DNA of 53,388 nucleotides from Candidatus Pacearchaeota archaeon (GCA_018304045.1 JAGVWZ010000012.1:1-53388); one strand, 5' to 3'; counted from the stretch's first letter, positions 8,464 to 19,123 are shown. Notes: a model not told the origin generated them from the sequence alone. Numbers and translations are program-made.

Positions 8464-9354
8464 TTATCTAGAAATTACATAGAATATTTCATTTCTTGTC
8501 TTTATTATCTCAAATTTTAGGTTAATTCTTTCAAGCATTAATTCAAAACCTTTTCTTCTTGGAAGATTCATTGGCTTTCCACCAATGGTTCTTGTTGCAA
8601 AGCTTGCAACTATGAATTTTGTTTTATTCATTAATATTTTTATTAATTCTTCTCCTGGTTTTGCATCTTTTGTATTTATGAGATCTATTAATTTTAGTAG
8701 AAAGATTATATCTCCATTGGGAATCATCGAGACATTGGTTAGATTTTTTGCATCGAGTATCTGTGCATTTCCATTAAGTCCAAATGGTCTCATTATTTTG
8801 AAAAATTCATTTAGAAAATTAATATCTTCATTGTCAATATCATAGGCAAAATAATTTAGATTATCTATTTGCATATATGGATAGGATATGGGATTTAATC
8901 CACAACCAATGTCAATTATTGTTTTTGGTTTGTCTGTTATTTGGAAGATTTTATTGTATATTTCTTCATAATCTTCCAATCTTTCTTTTGCTGAAACAGC
9001 TGTAGAAAGAATCTTATTAATAATATCTACGACACCTAACGGTTTCTTAGATGTATCTTCCCTAGAGATTACATTTTTTAATTCATGAAGAAGTTTAGTT
9101 CTCTTTGATTTTTTACCTCGCAGGTATGATGAATATAGGCGATGGAGTTTAGATCTTATTTCTTTAATATCTTGTTTTGTAATCTTTTCTACTTTATTCT
9201 TTTTTAAATGATTATTTATTTCTTCTAGAACTATTTCATCTGCTATTGAAGAATATTTTTTGTTCTTTTTTATTTCTTGAAGAAGCTGAGTTGTGAGAGA
9301 TTCCATGATAGTAATAAAAATAAAAATCAGTATTAAAACTTTTATAATAAACAT
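8464..9354 (-). CDS. FmrO/ArmA-like 16S rRNA methyltransferase family protein
   Basis: STAVSAKERLEDYEEIYNKIF followed by IIDIGCGLNPISYPYM, a pattern of the Rmt/FmrO methyltransferase family. Confidence 0.7.
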   Translation of the reverse strand: MFIIKVLILIFIFITIMESLTTQLLQEIKKNKKYSSIADEIVLEEINNHLKKNKVEKITKQDIKEIRSKLHRLYSSYLRGKKSKRTKLLHELKNVISREDTSKKPLGVVDIINKILSTAVSAKERLEDYEEIYNKIFQITDKPKTIIDIGCGLNPISYPYMQIDNLNYFAYDIDNEDINFLNEFFKIMRPFGLNGNAQILDAKNLTNVSMIPNGDIIFLLKLIDLINTKDAKPGEELIKILMNKTKFIVASFATRTIGGKPMNLPRRKGFELMLERINLKFEIIKTRNEIFYVISR

Positions 9355-9395
9355 AACAGAAAAATTTATATACTATAGCGTTCTATATAGTTACT

Positions 9396-9620
9396 ATGGT
9401 AACAACAATACAGATAAGTGAAGAATTATTAGAACGTCTCAAAAAGATGAAACTTCATGAAAAAGAGAGTTATGAGGACATAATCCTAGACTTAATTGAG
9501 GATAGATTAGAGTTATCAGAAGAAACTAAAAGAGAAATTGAAGAATCAAGAAAAGAGGCAATAGAAGGCAAAGTTCATAAATGGGAAGATGTAAAGAGGG
9601 AGCTGAAATTAAATGTATGA
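9396..9620 (+). CDS. VapB/RelB-like antitoxin
   Basis: TTIQISEELLERLKKMK ribbon-helix-helix N-terminus; overlaps the RelE-like ORF. Confidence 0.75.
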   Translation: MVTTIQISEELLERLKKMKLHEKESYEDIILDLIEDRLELSEETKREIEESRKEAIEGKVHKWEDVKRELKLNV

Positions 9621-9861
9621 ACTTATATTTACTGATAAAGCAAAACAGCAGTTTAAAAAATTAGAAAAGCAAGTGCAAGAGAGAATTGGGGCTGTTTTTG
9701 AAAGAATTAAAGTCCGCCCTTATGATTATGTTGAAAAATTAGTTGGAGAACCTGGATATAAATTGAGAGTTGGAGATTATAGAGTTTTTCTAGATATTGA
9801 TAATAATAAATTAATAATTCTTGTTCTAAAAGTAGGACATAGAAAAAATATTTACAAGTAA
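9613..9861 (+). CDS. RelE/ParE-family toxin
   Basis: YELIFTDKAKQQFKKLEKQVQERI...VGEPGYKLRVGDYRVFLDID...VLKVGHRKNIYK. Confidence 0.85.
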   Translation: MYELIFTDKAKQQFKKLEKQVQERIGAVFERIKVRPYDYVEKLVGEPGYKLRVGDYRVFLDIDNNKLIILVLKVGHRKNIYK

Positions 9862-9881
9862 TAAAAATCATTTGATTTTTA
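9860..9881 (+). terminator. hairpin downstream of the TA operon
   Basis: palindrome ATAAAAATCATTTGATTTTTAT. Confidence 0.35.
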
Positions 9882-9986
9882 TCGAGGAGATTTATCATTA
9901 ATAATTTTCAAAAAAACAAAACATACAGAAATTAATTTGAAAATTTCTGTCCTTTTCCGTTGTTAAAATTCAAAACAACAGAAAAG

Positions 9987-9994
9987 TTTATAAA
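9987..9994 (+). promoter_or_regulatory. TATA box of the EF-1A gene
   Basis: tttataaa about 23 nt before ATG 10017, archaeal leaderless-type spacing. Confidence 0.65.
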
Positions 9995-10016
9995 CCTATT
10001 TTTTTATCATATAGAC

Positions 10017-11306
10017 ATGGCACAAGTTAAACCAACAATGAATGTTGTATTTGTAGGTCATGTTGACCACGGAAAATCTACATGTGTAGGCAGGCTTATG
10101 TATGATTCCGGAGTTATTCCTGAACAGGAAATGAAAAAATTAAAAGAAGAAGCTGTAAAACATGGAAAAGTTGGATTTGAATTTGCATTTGTTATGGATA
10201 AAATTAAGGAAGAAAGAGAAAGAGGAGTTACAATTGATTTATCTTATCAAAAATTAATCACACCTAAAAGACAGATTACAATAATTGATGCTCCTGGTCA
10301 CAAAGACTTTGTAAAGAACATGATTACTGGTGCTTCACAAGCTGATGCTGCTTTTTTAACAATTTCTGCTAAAGATGGAGTTCAACCTCAAACTAAAGAA
10401 CATTTATGGTTACTTAGAACAATGGGAGTTCAGCAAATAGCTGTTTCATTAAATAAAATGGATGCTGTTGATTACAAAGAAGAAGCTTTCAATAAAGTTA
10501 AAGCTGAAGTTTCTACTTTATTAAAAGGAGTTGGAATCAACCCTGAAAAAACATTATTCTTAGCTGTTTCTGGATTAATGGGAGATAATATTTTTAAGAA
10601 ATCAGATAAAATGCCTTGGTACAAAGGGCCTACAATATATGAACAATTAGACTTATTTGATGAACCAAAAAAACCAACTGATTTACCAATGAGAATGCCT
10701 ATTCAAGATGTTTATGAAATTACTGGAATTGGAACTGTTCCTGTTGGAAAAATTGAAACTGGGATAATGAAAGTTGGACAAAAAATCAAGATTTTACCTG
10801 GAAGAAGTGGAAGAGGAATAGATGGTGAAATAAAAAGTATTGAAATGCACCATGAACAATTCCAAGAAGCTCAAGCTGGATTTAATGTTGGAATAAATAT
10901 AAGGGGAGTTGGAAAAAAGGATATTGCAAGAGGAGATGTTATTTGCGATGCTGCTAAACCTGCAACAATGGTTGAAGAATTTACAGCACAAATTGCAGTA
11001 ATAAATCATCCAACTGTAATTGCAAAAGGATATACACCTGTATTCCATGTTCATACTGCTCAAGTTCCATGTCAATTCACTGAAATAGTTCATAAAATAG
11101 ATCCTACAAGTGGACAACCAATGCCTGGAAAAGTTGATTTTATCAAGAATGGGGATGTTGCAATTGTTAAATTAAAACCTATGGGAAATTTAGTTCTTGA
11201 AACTTCAAAAGTTAATCCTCATATGGCAAGATTTGCAATAAGAGATGCTGGAGCAACTGTTGCTGCTGGTGTTTGTATGGAAATAGTTGAAAAGAAATTA
11301 GCTTAA
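10017..11306 (+). CDS. tuf: translation elongation factor EF-1 alpha
   Basis: MAQVKPTMNVVFVGHVDHGKSTCVGRL; DAPGHKDF; NKMD; internal ATG preferred over the 9960 track start. Confidence 0.97.
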   Translation: MAQVKPTMNVVFVGHVDHGKSTCVGRLMYDSGVIPEQEMKKLKEEAVKHGKVGFEFAFVMDKIKEERERGVTIDLSYQKLITPKRQITIIDAPGHKDFVKNMITGASQADAAFLTISAKDGVQPQTKEHLWLLRTMGVQQIAVSLNKMDAVDYKEEAFNKVKAEVSTLLKGVGINPEKTLFLAVSGLMGDNIFKKSDKMPWYKGPTIYEQLDLFDEPKKPTDLPMRMPIQDVYEITGIGTVPVGKIETGIMKVGQKIKILPGRSGRGIDGEIKSIEMHHEQFQEAQAGFNVGINIRGVGKKDIARGDVICDAAKPATMVEEFTAQIAVINHPTVIAKGYTPVFHVHTAQVPCQFTEIVHKIDPTSGQPMPGKVDFIKNGDVAIVKLKPMGNLVLETSKVNPHMARFAIRDAGATVAAGVCMEIVEKKLA

Positions 11307-11340
11307 ATTATATTTCTAAACCTGAAACTGGAGGGAAGAG

Positions 11341-11556
11341 TTGAGGAAGATTAAAATGACTGAACCTACACAAAATCCTTTAGAAAAAATTGCTTCAAAT
11401 CCTGTTTCCAATATTTCTCAAAAACCTGCATCATTGAGAGACTGGGAAGCTGAAATTGTTTTTAATGATGCCTATAGGGGATGTTTATACCCTATTGTTG
11501 TAATTTTAGCTTCAATTGCAAGTGGTTGCGCTGCCTTATCTTCTGTTTACAAATAA
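11341..11556 (+). CDS. small membrane protein
   Basis: C-terminal TM-like YPIVVILASIASGCAALSSV. Confidence 0.45.
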   Translation: MRKIKMTEPTQNPLEKIASNPVSNISQKPASLRDWEAEIVFNDAYRGCLYPIVVILASIASGCAALSSVYK

Positions 11557-11732
11557 AATGGAAAATCCAAATTATCAAAATTCAAAACTTCCAGAAGAAC
11601 CTTCTATAAGAGAATATGATGAATTTAGGGATAGACATAAGACTTGGGAACAGATAAGAACTGAAAGATATAATTCTTGTTGATTAGAACTTCTTAATAT
11701 ATATTTATAAACCAAATTTTTATTTATTTAAC

Positions 11733-12476
11733 ATGGGAAAAATAATTGCTATTGGTGGAGGAGAATTAAAAGATCTTGATACTTTTTCAATTGATGAAGA
11801 AGTTATCAGACTTACTGGTAAGAAGAATCCAAAAGCACTTTTTATTCCAACTGCTAGTAAAGATGCAGAAGGATATTGGGAAACATTTAAACAGGTTTAT
11901 GGAAATAGGCTTGGATGTAAAACTGATGTTTTAAGACTTGTGAATGAAACTCCTTCTTTAAAAGAAATTAAAGAAAAAATATTTGGTTCTGACTTAATTT
12001 ATGTTGGTGGTGGAAATACTCTTGAGATGCTTGAAATTTGGAGAAAACATGGAGTTGATGAGGTATTAAAGAAAGCCTATGAAAGAGGAATTGTTCTATC
12101 AGGACTTTCTGCTGGTGCAATTTGCTGGTTCAGATATGGATGCAGTGATTCACCAAGATTTGCAAATGCAACTGATGCATCTTTTGTAAGAATAAATGGA
12201 CTTGGACTTGTGAACCTTACTATGAGTCCTCATCATATTCGTGAACAGCATAGAGATAATGGTTTAACTGAAATAATGAAGACAACACCTGGAGTTGGCA
12301 TTGGGCTTGATGATAATTGTGCATTGGAGATTGTCAATGGTACCTATAGATTTATAGGATCAAAAGCAGGAGCTGGAGCTAAGAGAGTTTATTATAAAAA
12401 TTATAAACCTGTTGTGGAAAGAATGAGAGTAAATGAAAATTATTTTTTGTTAGACAGGCTTGTTAAAAAACAATAA
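11733..12476 (+). CDS. peptidase S51 / cyanophycinase-like protein
   Basis: IAIGGGELKD; YVGGGNTLEML; LSGLSAGAICW nucleophile motif. Confidence 0.85.
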   Translation: MGKIIAIGGGELKDLDTFSIDEEVIRLTGKKNPKALFIPTASKDAEGYWETFKQVYGNRLGCKTDVLRLVNETPSLKEIKEKIFGSDLIYVGGGNTLEMLEIWRKHGVDEVLKKAYERGIVLSGLSAGAICWFRYGCSDSPRFANATDASFVRINGLGLVNLTMSPHHIREQHRDNGLTEIMKTTPGVGIGLDDNCALEIVNGTYRFIGSKAGAGAKRVYYKNYKPVVERMRVNENYFLLDRLVKKQ

Positions 12477-12821
12477 TATTTTTAAATTGCTTATTTTCTT
12501 AAATTTCATGGTATGTGAAACAAAACCTGCATTTCTATATATGTATCTCAGCAGGATATTCTGGATTTTGAGATACAAAATGGAGCAAGGAGTTGGGATT
12601 ATGGTGAATTAGAACAAGAATTCGCTCTACAATTTGAAAGTGCAAAAAGTGATGAAGAACAAGAGAAATTAAGGATAAAATTTATTGTTAAACTAAATGC
12701 AAAATATAAGCTTATTTATTCTAATGCTCTAAATTCTTCGATTGACCTTAGATATAGACAAAGAGGATTTCATGTTGTTTATGCTTTACTGGATAATACT
12801 GAAATTTCAGATGTTATTCGA

Positions 12822-13205
12822 TTGCAACCAACAGATCAAATAATATATGTTGGAATAGATGCAGAAACTCATAGAACACCTAATGCAGATGAACATTATC
12901 CTTATCCTAAAAGTGATTTTATAATGAATCAATTAGGAAATGTTGGAAGATTGGTTGTTTCTGGATTTCATTTACACTCTTGTGTAAAAAAAGTAGCAAG
13001 AAGAGCTTTTTTAAGAGGAATAAATGTTTTAGTTGATGAAGAATTAACTGAATTATTTCCATTTAATTTAAAACAAGCGAGTTTCAGACCAGATACTTAT
13101 CCAAGTATTAATCCATTTGATATAATAAAATATCCTGAAATGCTTGAATATTTTATTAGAAAGAGAAAAAGGCAACCCTGGTTATATCAATGGCAATCAC
13201 GGTAA
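12822..13205 (+). CDS. hypothetical protein; same frame is open upstream to ~12520 without an ATG
   Basis: track ORF plus upstream QQDILDFEIQNGARSWDYGELEQEFALQFESAKSDEEQEKL in frame. Confidence 0.5.
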   Translation: MQPTDQIIYVGIDAETHRTPNADEHYPYPKSDFIMNQLGNVGRLVVSGFHLHSCVKKVARRAFLRGINVLVDEELTELFPFNLKQASFRPDTYPSINPFDIIKYPEMLEYFIRKRKRQPWLYQWQSR

Positions 13206-13461
13206 TATTTTTAAACCTTGTTTTCTAATTGATAGTATGAAAAAAGCAATGAATAATTTGATTGAAAATTATTCTAGCTTGGAAACTCTTAAAGTTTCCA
13301 ATTCATTCAAAATTATCAATTTTGAAGACTTTAGCTTCTTTTACTTTTATTTGTAAATCTAGGATTAAACCAGATTTATAGAATTTTATCTTATAACTAA
13401 AATCTAGATTTCTGGTTTTCCATTTGAAGCTTAAATAACTAAATACAAACAGGAGGAAAAA

Positions 13462-13698
13462 ATGTCAACAATAGATATATTGGAAGAAAAGGCAGGACAA
13501 GGTGTTCAATTATGTCCATTATCAGCTAATGCTGATGAAATAGAGGCTAGCATAGATAGACCAAGGCTAATTATACAACACCCTTGCTATGAAAGAGAAG
13601 TAACTGGAATCGGAGATAATGCAAAAGTTACCTATGTAAGAAAAGATTGTAGAGGCTATGATACTAGTTGTCCTTGCCATTCACAGAACACTGAATAA
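13462..13698 (+). CDS. small Cys-containing protein
   Basis: preceded by aggagg; ends in DTSCPCHSQNTE. Confidence 0.55.
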   Translation: MSTIDILEEKAGQGVQLCPLSANADEIEASIDRPRLIIQHPCYEREVTGIGDNAKVTYVRKDCRGYDTSCPCHSQNTE

Positions 13699-13734
13699 TT
13701 TAATTTATTTTTTTATTATTTGTTCGTTTTTGGA

Positions 13735-13932
13735 AAAAACAACATGGTAACACATATATTGGAAGAAGAAGATTTTGAAATCCATGATGGACTTAAGTTC
13801 TGTAAAATCAGAGCTTATTTACTTAGAGAAGTACCTGGACATGAAGATGAAAAATTATTAAAACAAAGTCATTGTTACTCTAAATGCAATAGTACTTGTC
13901 CAAAGAATCCTTACTATGGATTATATGTTTAA
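13735..13932 (+). CDS. small Cys-containing protein
   Basis: HCYSKCNSTCPKNPYYGLYV; adjacent to a similar-size Cys protein. Confidence 0.4.
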   Translation, partial: KNNMVTHILEEEDFEIHDGLKFCKIRAYLLREVPGHEDEKLLKQSHCYSKCNSTCPKNPYYGLYV

Positions 13933-14005
13933 TATAAATAGTTTATTTAATATAAAAAATTTATTAAAAATATATAAAAAAGAAAAAAAGAAATTTTAGG
14001 AAGAA

Positions 14006-14074
14006 TTATTCAAATTCTTCGTCATCCTCTATAGCGTCTAAAATTGTTTCTTCGTCTTCAAGTTCTTCAGACAT
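14006..14074 (-). CDS. 22-aa highly acidic peptide
   Basis: MSEELEDEETILDAIEDDEEFE, below the ORF-track cutoff. Confidence 0.3.
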   Translation of the reverse strand: MSEELEDEETILDAIEDDEEFE

Positions 14075-14229
14075 TATTTTAACCTCATTTTTTTGATTAA
14101 TTTTATATTGGCATCAGGGTATTTAAAGTTTTTTATTAAAATAATTCATGTTGTGCATGAGGATAAACTTTAAAAACTCTTTTTGTTTTTAGATTTTATA
14201 TCAATTTTTTCTTGATTCCTTGATTTATG

Positions 14230-14374
14230 CTCTGTCCGGAATTAAATCTCATAACTTCGAATATTCTAAAAAATCACTTATTTTTATTTACTCCCCCCTA
14301 ATTAATGAGGGGATAAAGAAAAATAAGACAATAATAGATTAACTTTTATTAAAAATAAAGAACTCCGGACAGAG
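14230..14374. ncRNA. candidate structured RNA or MITE-like hairpin
   Basis: outer CTCTGTCCGGA/TCCGGACAGAG 11-bp perfect; inner CTTATTTTTATTTACTCCCC with GGGGATAAAGAAAAATAAG. Confidence 0.45.
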
Positions 14375-14569
14375 GATTGATTTGCAAAGATTTATAAACC
14401 AAATTAATTATTGATAGTCATCATAGATTATCAGATTACAGATAGATTATTAATCAGACTAATCTTTTAAAATCATATTCACTAATCGAGGCAAAGAATA
14501 GATATTAATAGGAAGTTATAAGTTGGATTAAGAATTCTAAAGTAATTTGTTGATTTGTAGGAACACAAT

Positions 14570-15763
14570 TTGGCTAAAATATCACCAGTATCAATAAAAT
14601 ACATAATACATGCAAAATTTGAATCAGATGGAGCAGTTGAAAAACCAGACATAATTGGGGCTTTATTTGGCCAAACAGAAGGTCTTCTTGGAGATGATAT
14701 GGAAATGAGAGAACTCCAAAAATCTGGTAAAATTGGCAGAATAGAAGTTAATACAAATTATAAAGATGGCAAAACTTTTGGAGAAATTGAAGTTCCCAGT
14801 GCAATGGATAAAACTGAAACAACTATTATAGGAGCTGCTCTTGAAACAATTGAAAGAGTTGGACCAAGTGATACTCATATAGAAGTAACTGAAATTGAAG
14901 ATGTAAGGGGAAGCAAAAGAGATTATATTTTAGAAAGAGCAAAAAAATTAATGGAAAAGTTAGGGGATGGTGGAAATGATATGAATGAAATGACTTCTGA
15001 AATTAAAACTTCTGCTAAACTTGCAAAATTACAAACTTATGGTACTGAAAATCTTCCTTGTGGGGATGTTTCTGGTGATGAACTTATCATAGTTGAAGGA
15101 AGAGCAGATGTTGTAAATCTATTAAAAAATGATGTAAAAAATGTAATATCAATGAATGGTTCAAAACTTCCTGAAACAATAAAAGAATTGTCTAAAGAAA
15201 AGGCAGTTGTTATATTGTTTGTAGATGGAGATAGAGGGGGAAATCTAATTATAAAAAATGTTGTTGAAAATGCAAAAATTGATTTTATAACAATGGCTCC
15301 TGAAGGAAAAGAAGTTGAAGAATTGACTCAAAAGGAAATTCTTCAATCATTAAGAAAAAAAGTTCCTGCTTCAGAATACATTGGAAGCCAAAGAACAAGA
15401 GGTGTAAGAAGGTATGATAGAAATGAGAAAAATGATAGAGTAGAAATAAATGAAAGCAAACCTAAAGGAAAAACAATAATTAAAAAAATTACTTCTGAAG
15501 AAAAAGAAAAAATTAAGGAAGAGATTAATGATTTAATTGGATCAAAAGGAGCTATAATTTTCAATAAAAAATTAGAGGTAATTAAAAAAATTCCTTTGGG
15601 AAGATTGCAAGGCATAAGAACTGATGAAGAGGCTTATGTTATTGCAATTGATGGAACAGCAACTCCTAGAATAATAGAAAGTTGTGAAAATCTTGGATGT
15701 AGCAACTTAATTGCTACTAATTTTGTTTATTCTGATACTGATATTAATTTAGTAAGTATTTAG
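14570..15763 (+). CDS. dnaG: archaeal DnaG primase (TOPRIM)
   Basis: KYIIHAKFESDGAVEKPDIIGALFGQTEGLLGD; ELIIVEGRADVVNLLKND; LFVDGDRGG; TTG start. Confidence 0.95.
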   Translation: MAKISPVSIKYIIHAKFESDGAVEKPDIIGALFGQTEGLLGDDMEMRELQKSGKIGRIEVNTNYKDGKTFGEIEVPSAMDKTETTIIGAALETIERVGPSDTHIEVTEIEDVRGSKRDYILERAKKLMEKLGDGGNDMNEMTSEIKTSAKLAKLQTYGTENLPCGDVSGDELIIVEGRADVVNLLKNDVKNVISMNGSKLPETIKELSKEKAVVILFVDGDRGGNLIIKNVVENAKIDFITMAPEGKEVEELTQKEILQSLRKKVPASEYIGSQRTRGVRRYDRNEKNDRVEINESKPKGKTIIKKITSEEKEKIKEEINDLIGSKGAIIFNKKLEVIKKIPLGRLQGIRTDEEAYVIAIDGTATPRIIESCENLGCSNLIATNFVYSDTDINLVSI

Positions 15764-16047
15764 GGGAAAATTATTACTTAGTTTTTAAGTGACATAATAA
15801 TTTAATCTGCTTTTAGATAAGATTAAATTTAAAAATTTATTGTTATTGTATGCAAAACAAGATAATCTAGCATTAGAAAATAAGTTATAGCTTAATTGAT
15901 TAAACAGCTGATATGTCGTATTATTAATAAAATTCTTTGGGAAAAATAATCCTTTTGAAGTTAGGTTATTTTTTATCAATCCCTTTAGAAAACTGAATAA
16001 ACATAGTAAAAACAAATGTTTTTAAATATATATCTTCTATAAAGACT

Positions 16048-16542
16048 ATGGTTGGAAAAATAAAAGAGATATTGGAAAGAGAGGGATATAGCAAACTGTA
16101 TCAAAGACTTGTTATTTCATTTATAATATTAACATTGATACTAATACTATTCTTAGGCTATTATTTCTTTTTCTATGAGAAAGCTTGTGCAAATGAAGAA
16201 TGTTTTAAAAAAGCATTTGATAAATGTAATAGGGTTAATTTTTTGAAGGACAATGAACAGGCATTATGGCTATATCAAATAACTGGTAGAGAGAAAGGAG
16301 CAAAATGTAAAGTTAAAGTAACATTAATGATGTTAAAACAAGGCACTATTGAAAATCAGAAATTAGAAGGTAGTTTTATGATTTGTAATGTAATAAGGGA
16401 TAATGCTCTTAATTCTGAAGGAGATTTAAGTTCTTGCAAAGGACTTTTGAAGGAAAAGATGCAAGAAATAATAATCCAAAGGATGCATAATTACATACTT
16501 AAAAATGTTGGAGAAATTAAAGAAGAGTTTAATCAACCCTAA
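16048..16542 (+). CDS. membrane-anchored hypothetical protein
   Basis: N-terminal TM LVISFIILTLILILFLGYYFFF. Confidence 0.6.
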   Translation: MVGKIKEILEREGYSKLYQRLVISFIILTLILILFLGYYFFFYEKACANEECFKKAFDKCNRVNFLKDNEQALWLYQITGREKGAKCKVKVTLMMLKQGTIENQKLEGSFMICNVIRDNALNSEGDLSSCKGLLKEKMQEIIIQRMHNYILKNVGEIKEEFNQP

Positions 16543-16560
16543 AGATAAATTTTTAATATA

Positions 16561-17907
16561 ATGAAAATTTTTCCATTATCAAAACATTCTCAGGGAGAGA
16601 CTATAACTATAGTAATGATAATTATGATTGTTATTGTTGCTATGTTTATTGTAACAAGTCTTGTTATTAATACAATTAACAATCAAAAAGAGCAAATTCA
16701 TGGAGAAATTTTTGCAATAACTCTTGATTCTCCTTCAAAACCTATTTCCAATGAATTTATGGTGCAGGTAAAGGTTCATAGGGGTAGTGGGAAAGCAAAT
16801 CTTAACTCTATAAAATTTTTATTAAAGGACGATAAAGGAAATTTTTATAATTATAATAGTACGAATATTCCTGATGAACTTGAAACAAAAACCTATACTA
16901 TTCCTTATGCAGATATAGGGCTTTCAAGTGGTAAAATAATTCAAGTTCAGTTTTTTCCTGTTTTAAATGATAGCAATAATAAGCAGATTATTGGTATCCC
17001 AAGTCCTGAACTAAAAATAGGTTCGGAAAGTGCTGCTCTTCCTACATGTGTTGAAAATGCCAGAAGATGTTCTTCTGCAACAGCATATCAGATTTGTCAT
17101 TCAAATGCATGGGAAACTCCTATTACTTGTGAGGATTCTAATGCTTGCAATGGAGTTGAGACTTGTTCTGCAGGAGCTTGCCAAGCTGGAACTCTTATAA
17201 CTTGTAATCCAGGATATATTTGTTCAAATGGAGTATGTGTTTTTGATATTTCTGTTGGACTAGTTTCTTGGTGGAAATTTGATGGAAGTGTTCAAGATAG
17301 TGTTGGAATAAATCATGGTATTCTTGGACCTGGAGCTATAATTGAAAATGGATATTTAACTTTAAACGGAACAAATACTTCTTATGTGAATATATCAAAC
17401 CTAAATGCAAATGGTCTTAGTTTCGGCGCGAATAATTTTTCCGTAAGTTTTTGGATAAATCCAAAAAAAGCTGGAACATATCAGTATATTTTTTCAAATG
17501 GTGCTCCTATGAGTGGTTATGGTGCAAATTATGGATATTGGATAAGGTTAAATACCCTGAATCAAATTGAGTTTGCAGCAGGGACCTACCCTTCTAATGT
17601 ATTTAGAATAGCAAGCATTAATCCTATTCCATTAAATCAGTGGACTAATGTGCAAGCTATTAAAAATAATACAGGGGTTTCTCTTTATTTTAATAATAAT
17701 CTTCAACAAATTTCCATTGGTTATAATAGTTTTTCAAATACAAATGCTTCTTCATTTTGTCAAAAAGCAATAGGTTATTTTAACAAACCTTGCAATGATG
17801 GAAATGGTTTTGGAAGTTATTTCAATGGAAGCATTGATAATTTGATGATATACAATAAAACTTTAAATATAAATGAAATAAATGTTATTTATAACAGCCA
17901 GAAGTAA
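16561..17907 (+). CDS. pilin-like anchored surface protein with LamG/concanavalin-like domain
   Basis: SQGETITIVMIIMIVIVAMFIVTSLVI anchor; GLVSWWKFDGSVQDSVGINHGIL...SVSFWINP. Confidence 0.75.
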   Translation: MKIFPLSKHSQGETITIVMIIMIVIVAMFIVTSLVINTINNQKEQIHGEIFAITLDSPSKPISNEFMVQVKVHRGSGKANLNSIKFLLKDDKGNFYNYNSTNIPDELETKTYTIPYADIGLSSGKIIQVQFFPVLNDSNNKQIIGIPSPELKIGSESAALPTCVENARRCSSATAYQICHSNAWETPITCEDSNACNGVETCSAGACQAGTLITCNPGYICSNGVCVFDISVGLVSWWKFDGSVQDSVGINHGILGPGAIIENGYLTLNGTNTSYVNISNLNANGLSFGANNFSVSFWINPKKAGTYQYIFSNGAPMSGYGANYGYWIRLNTLNQIEFAAGTYPSNVFRIASINPIPLNQWTNVQAIKNNTGVSLYFNNNLQQISIGYNSFSNTNASSFCQKAIGYFNKPCNDGNGFGSYFNGSIDNLMIYNKTLNINEINVIYNSQK

Positions 17908-18013
17908 TAAATCTGTATTTTATATGATAGTATACTCAAGTATACTTTTAGTATAATAAGGTATTTAATTATTAATTAGAAATATTATTAAACTTAGATG
18001 ATATTATTTTAAT

Positions 18014-18814
18014 ATGGTAATAAAATTTGGTGATAGCAAGAAAGCTCATTCAATTCGCTTTGGTCCAGCAGGATTGGGTGGAGTGAAAGAAGCTGTTGAA
18101 AATCTTGAAAAGTTTGCAAAGCTTGGACTTCTTGCTTGTGAAATTGAGTTTGTTAGACAGATATACATTAAAGATAAAGATTGTCAAAGTATCAAGTCTG
18201 CGGCAGATAGACTAGGTATAAAATTAAGTATTCATGCTCCTTATTTTATTAATTTAAATAGTGCTGAAAAAAAGATTATTGAAGATTCTAAGAAAAGAAT
18301 TATTGAGTGCTGCAGAATAGGTGAAAAATTAGGTTGCTATAGGGTTGTATTTCATGCTGGTTATTATGGTAAAATGAATGAAGAAGAGACTTATGAAAAT
18401 ATAAAAAATGAGATAGTAGATATTATGAATGTAATAAAACAAAATAGATGGAAAATAAAACTTGCTCCTGAAACAATGGGGAAAGTAAATGTTTTTGGAA
18501 GTATTGAGCAGATTTCAAGACTTGTTCAGGATACTAAATGCAGTTTTTGCATTGATTTTGCACATATTCTTGCTAGAGATAAGAAAGTTGATTATGAAAA
18601 AATAAAGGATTTATTTAAAGAAAAAGAATGGCATTGTCATTTTTCAGGTATTGAATATAATGAAAAAGGTGAGAGAAAACACTTGAAGACAAAGAGGGAA
18701 GATTGGGAAAAGTTGTTAAGCAATTTGCCTAGTGGTAAGAGCATAATAGTAATTAATGAAAGTCCATATACTGTTGAAGATTCTATTGAAGGACTAAAAC
18801 TATTGAAGGATTAG
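18014..18814 (+). CDS. endonuclease IV-like AP endonuclease (TIM barrel)
   Basis: KFGDSKKAHSIRFGPAGLGG; LSIHAPYFINLN; VVFHAGYYG; LAPETMGK; FCIDFAHILAR; HCHFSGIEY. Confidence 0.85.
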   Translation: MVIKFGDSKKAHSIRFGPAGLGGVKEAVENLEKFAKLGLLACEIEFVRQIYIKDKDCQSIKSAADRLGIKLSIHAPYFINLNSAEKKIIEDSKKRIIECCRIGEKLGCYRVVFHAGYYGKMNEEETYENIKNEIVDIMNVIKQNRWKIKLAPETMGKVNVFGSIEQISRLVQDTKCSFCIDFAHILARDKKVDYEKIKDLFKEKEWHCHFSGIEYNEKGERKHLKTKREDWEKLLSNLPSGKSIIVINESPYTVEDSIEGLKLLKD

Positions 18815-19079
18815 GCACTGTTCCTAGAGTTATTGCATTCTGCTTCATGTCTTCTATTGGGCTTAGTGTATTGCAGGCTTCAACAAGATCTGCACAAAAC
18901 CAGTTTCTGCAAAGATGATTTCTTTTTAGATTGTCATGTTCTTTGCAATAGGATTTGCCATCCCTTATTTCCTGATTCATGCATAATTGGCCATGATTAT
19001 AATCATAGCAACAAGCCCCACATTGAACACAGGATTCATTTCCCCAGATACCTAATCTTGATTTTAAATTTGATGACAT
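18783..19079 (-). CDS. YkgJ-like Cys-cluster protein
   Basis: CVQCGACCYDYNHGQLC...YCKEHD...CRNWFC. Confidence 0.65.
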   Translation of the reverse strand: MSSNLKSRLGIWGNESCVQCGACCYDYNHGQLCMNQEIRDGKSYCKEHDNLKRNHLCRNWFCADLVEACNTLSPIEDMKQNAITLGTVPNPSIVLVLQ

Positions 19080-19123
19080 GAGAAGTTTTTTATATTTATT
19101 TTTAATCTAAATTTTAATTAAAT

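Noticed and set aside
10794-11117. Antisense ORF in EF-1A
   Set aside because: Overlaps a highly conserved gene and has no recognisable features.
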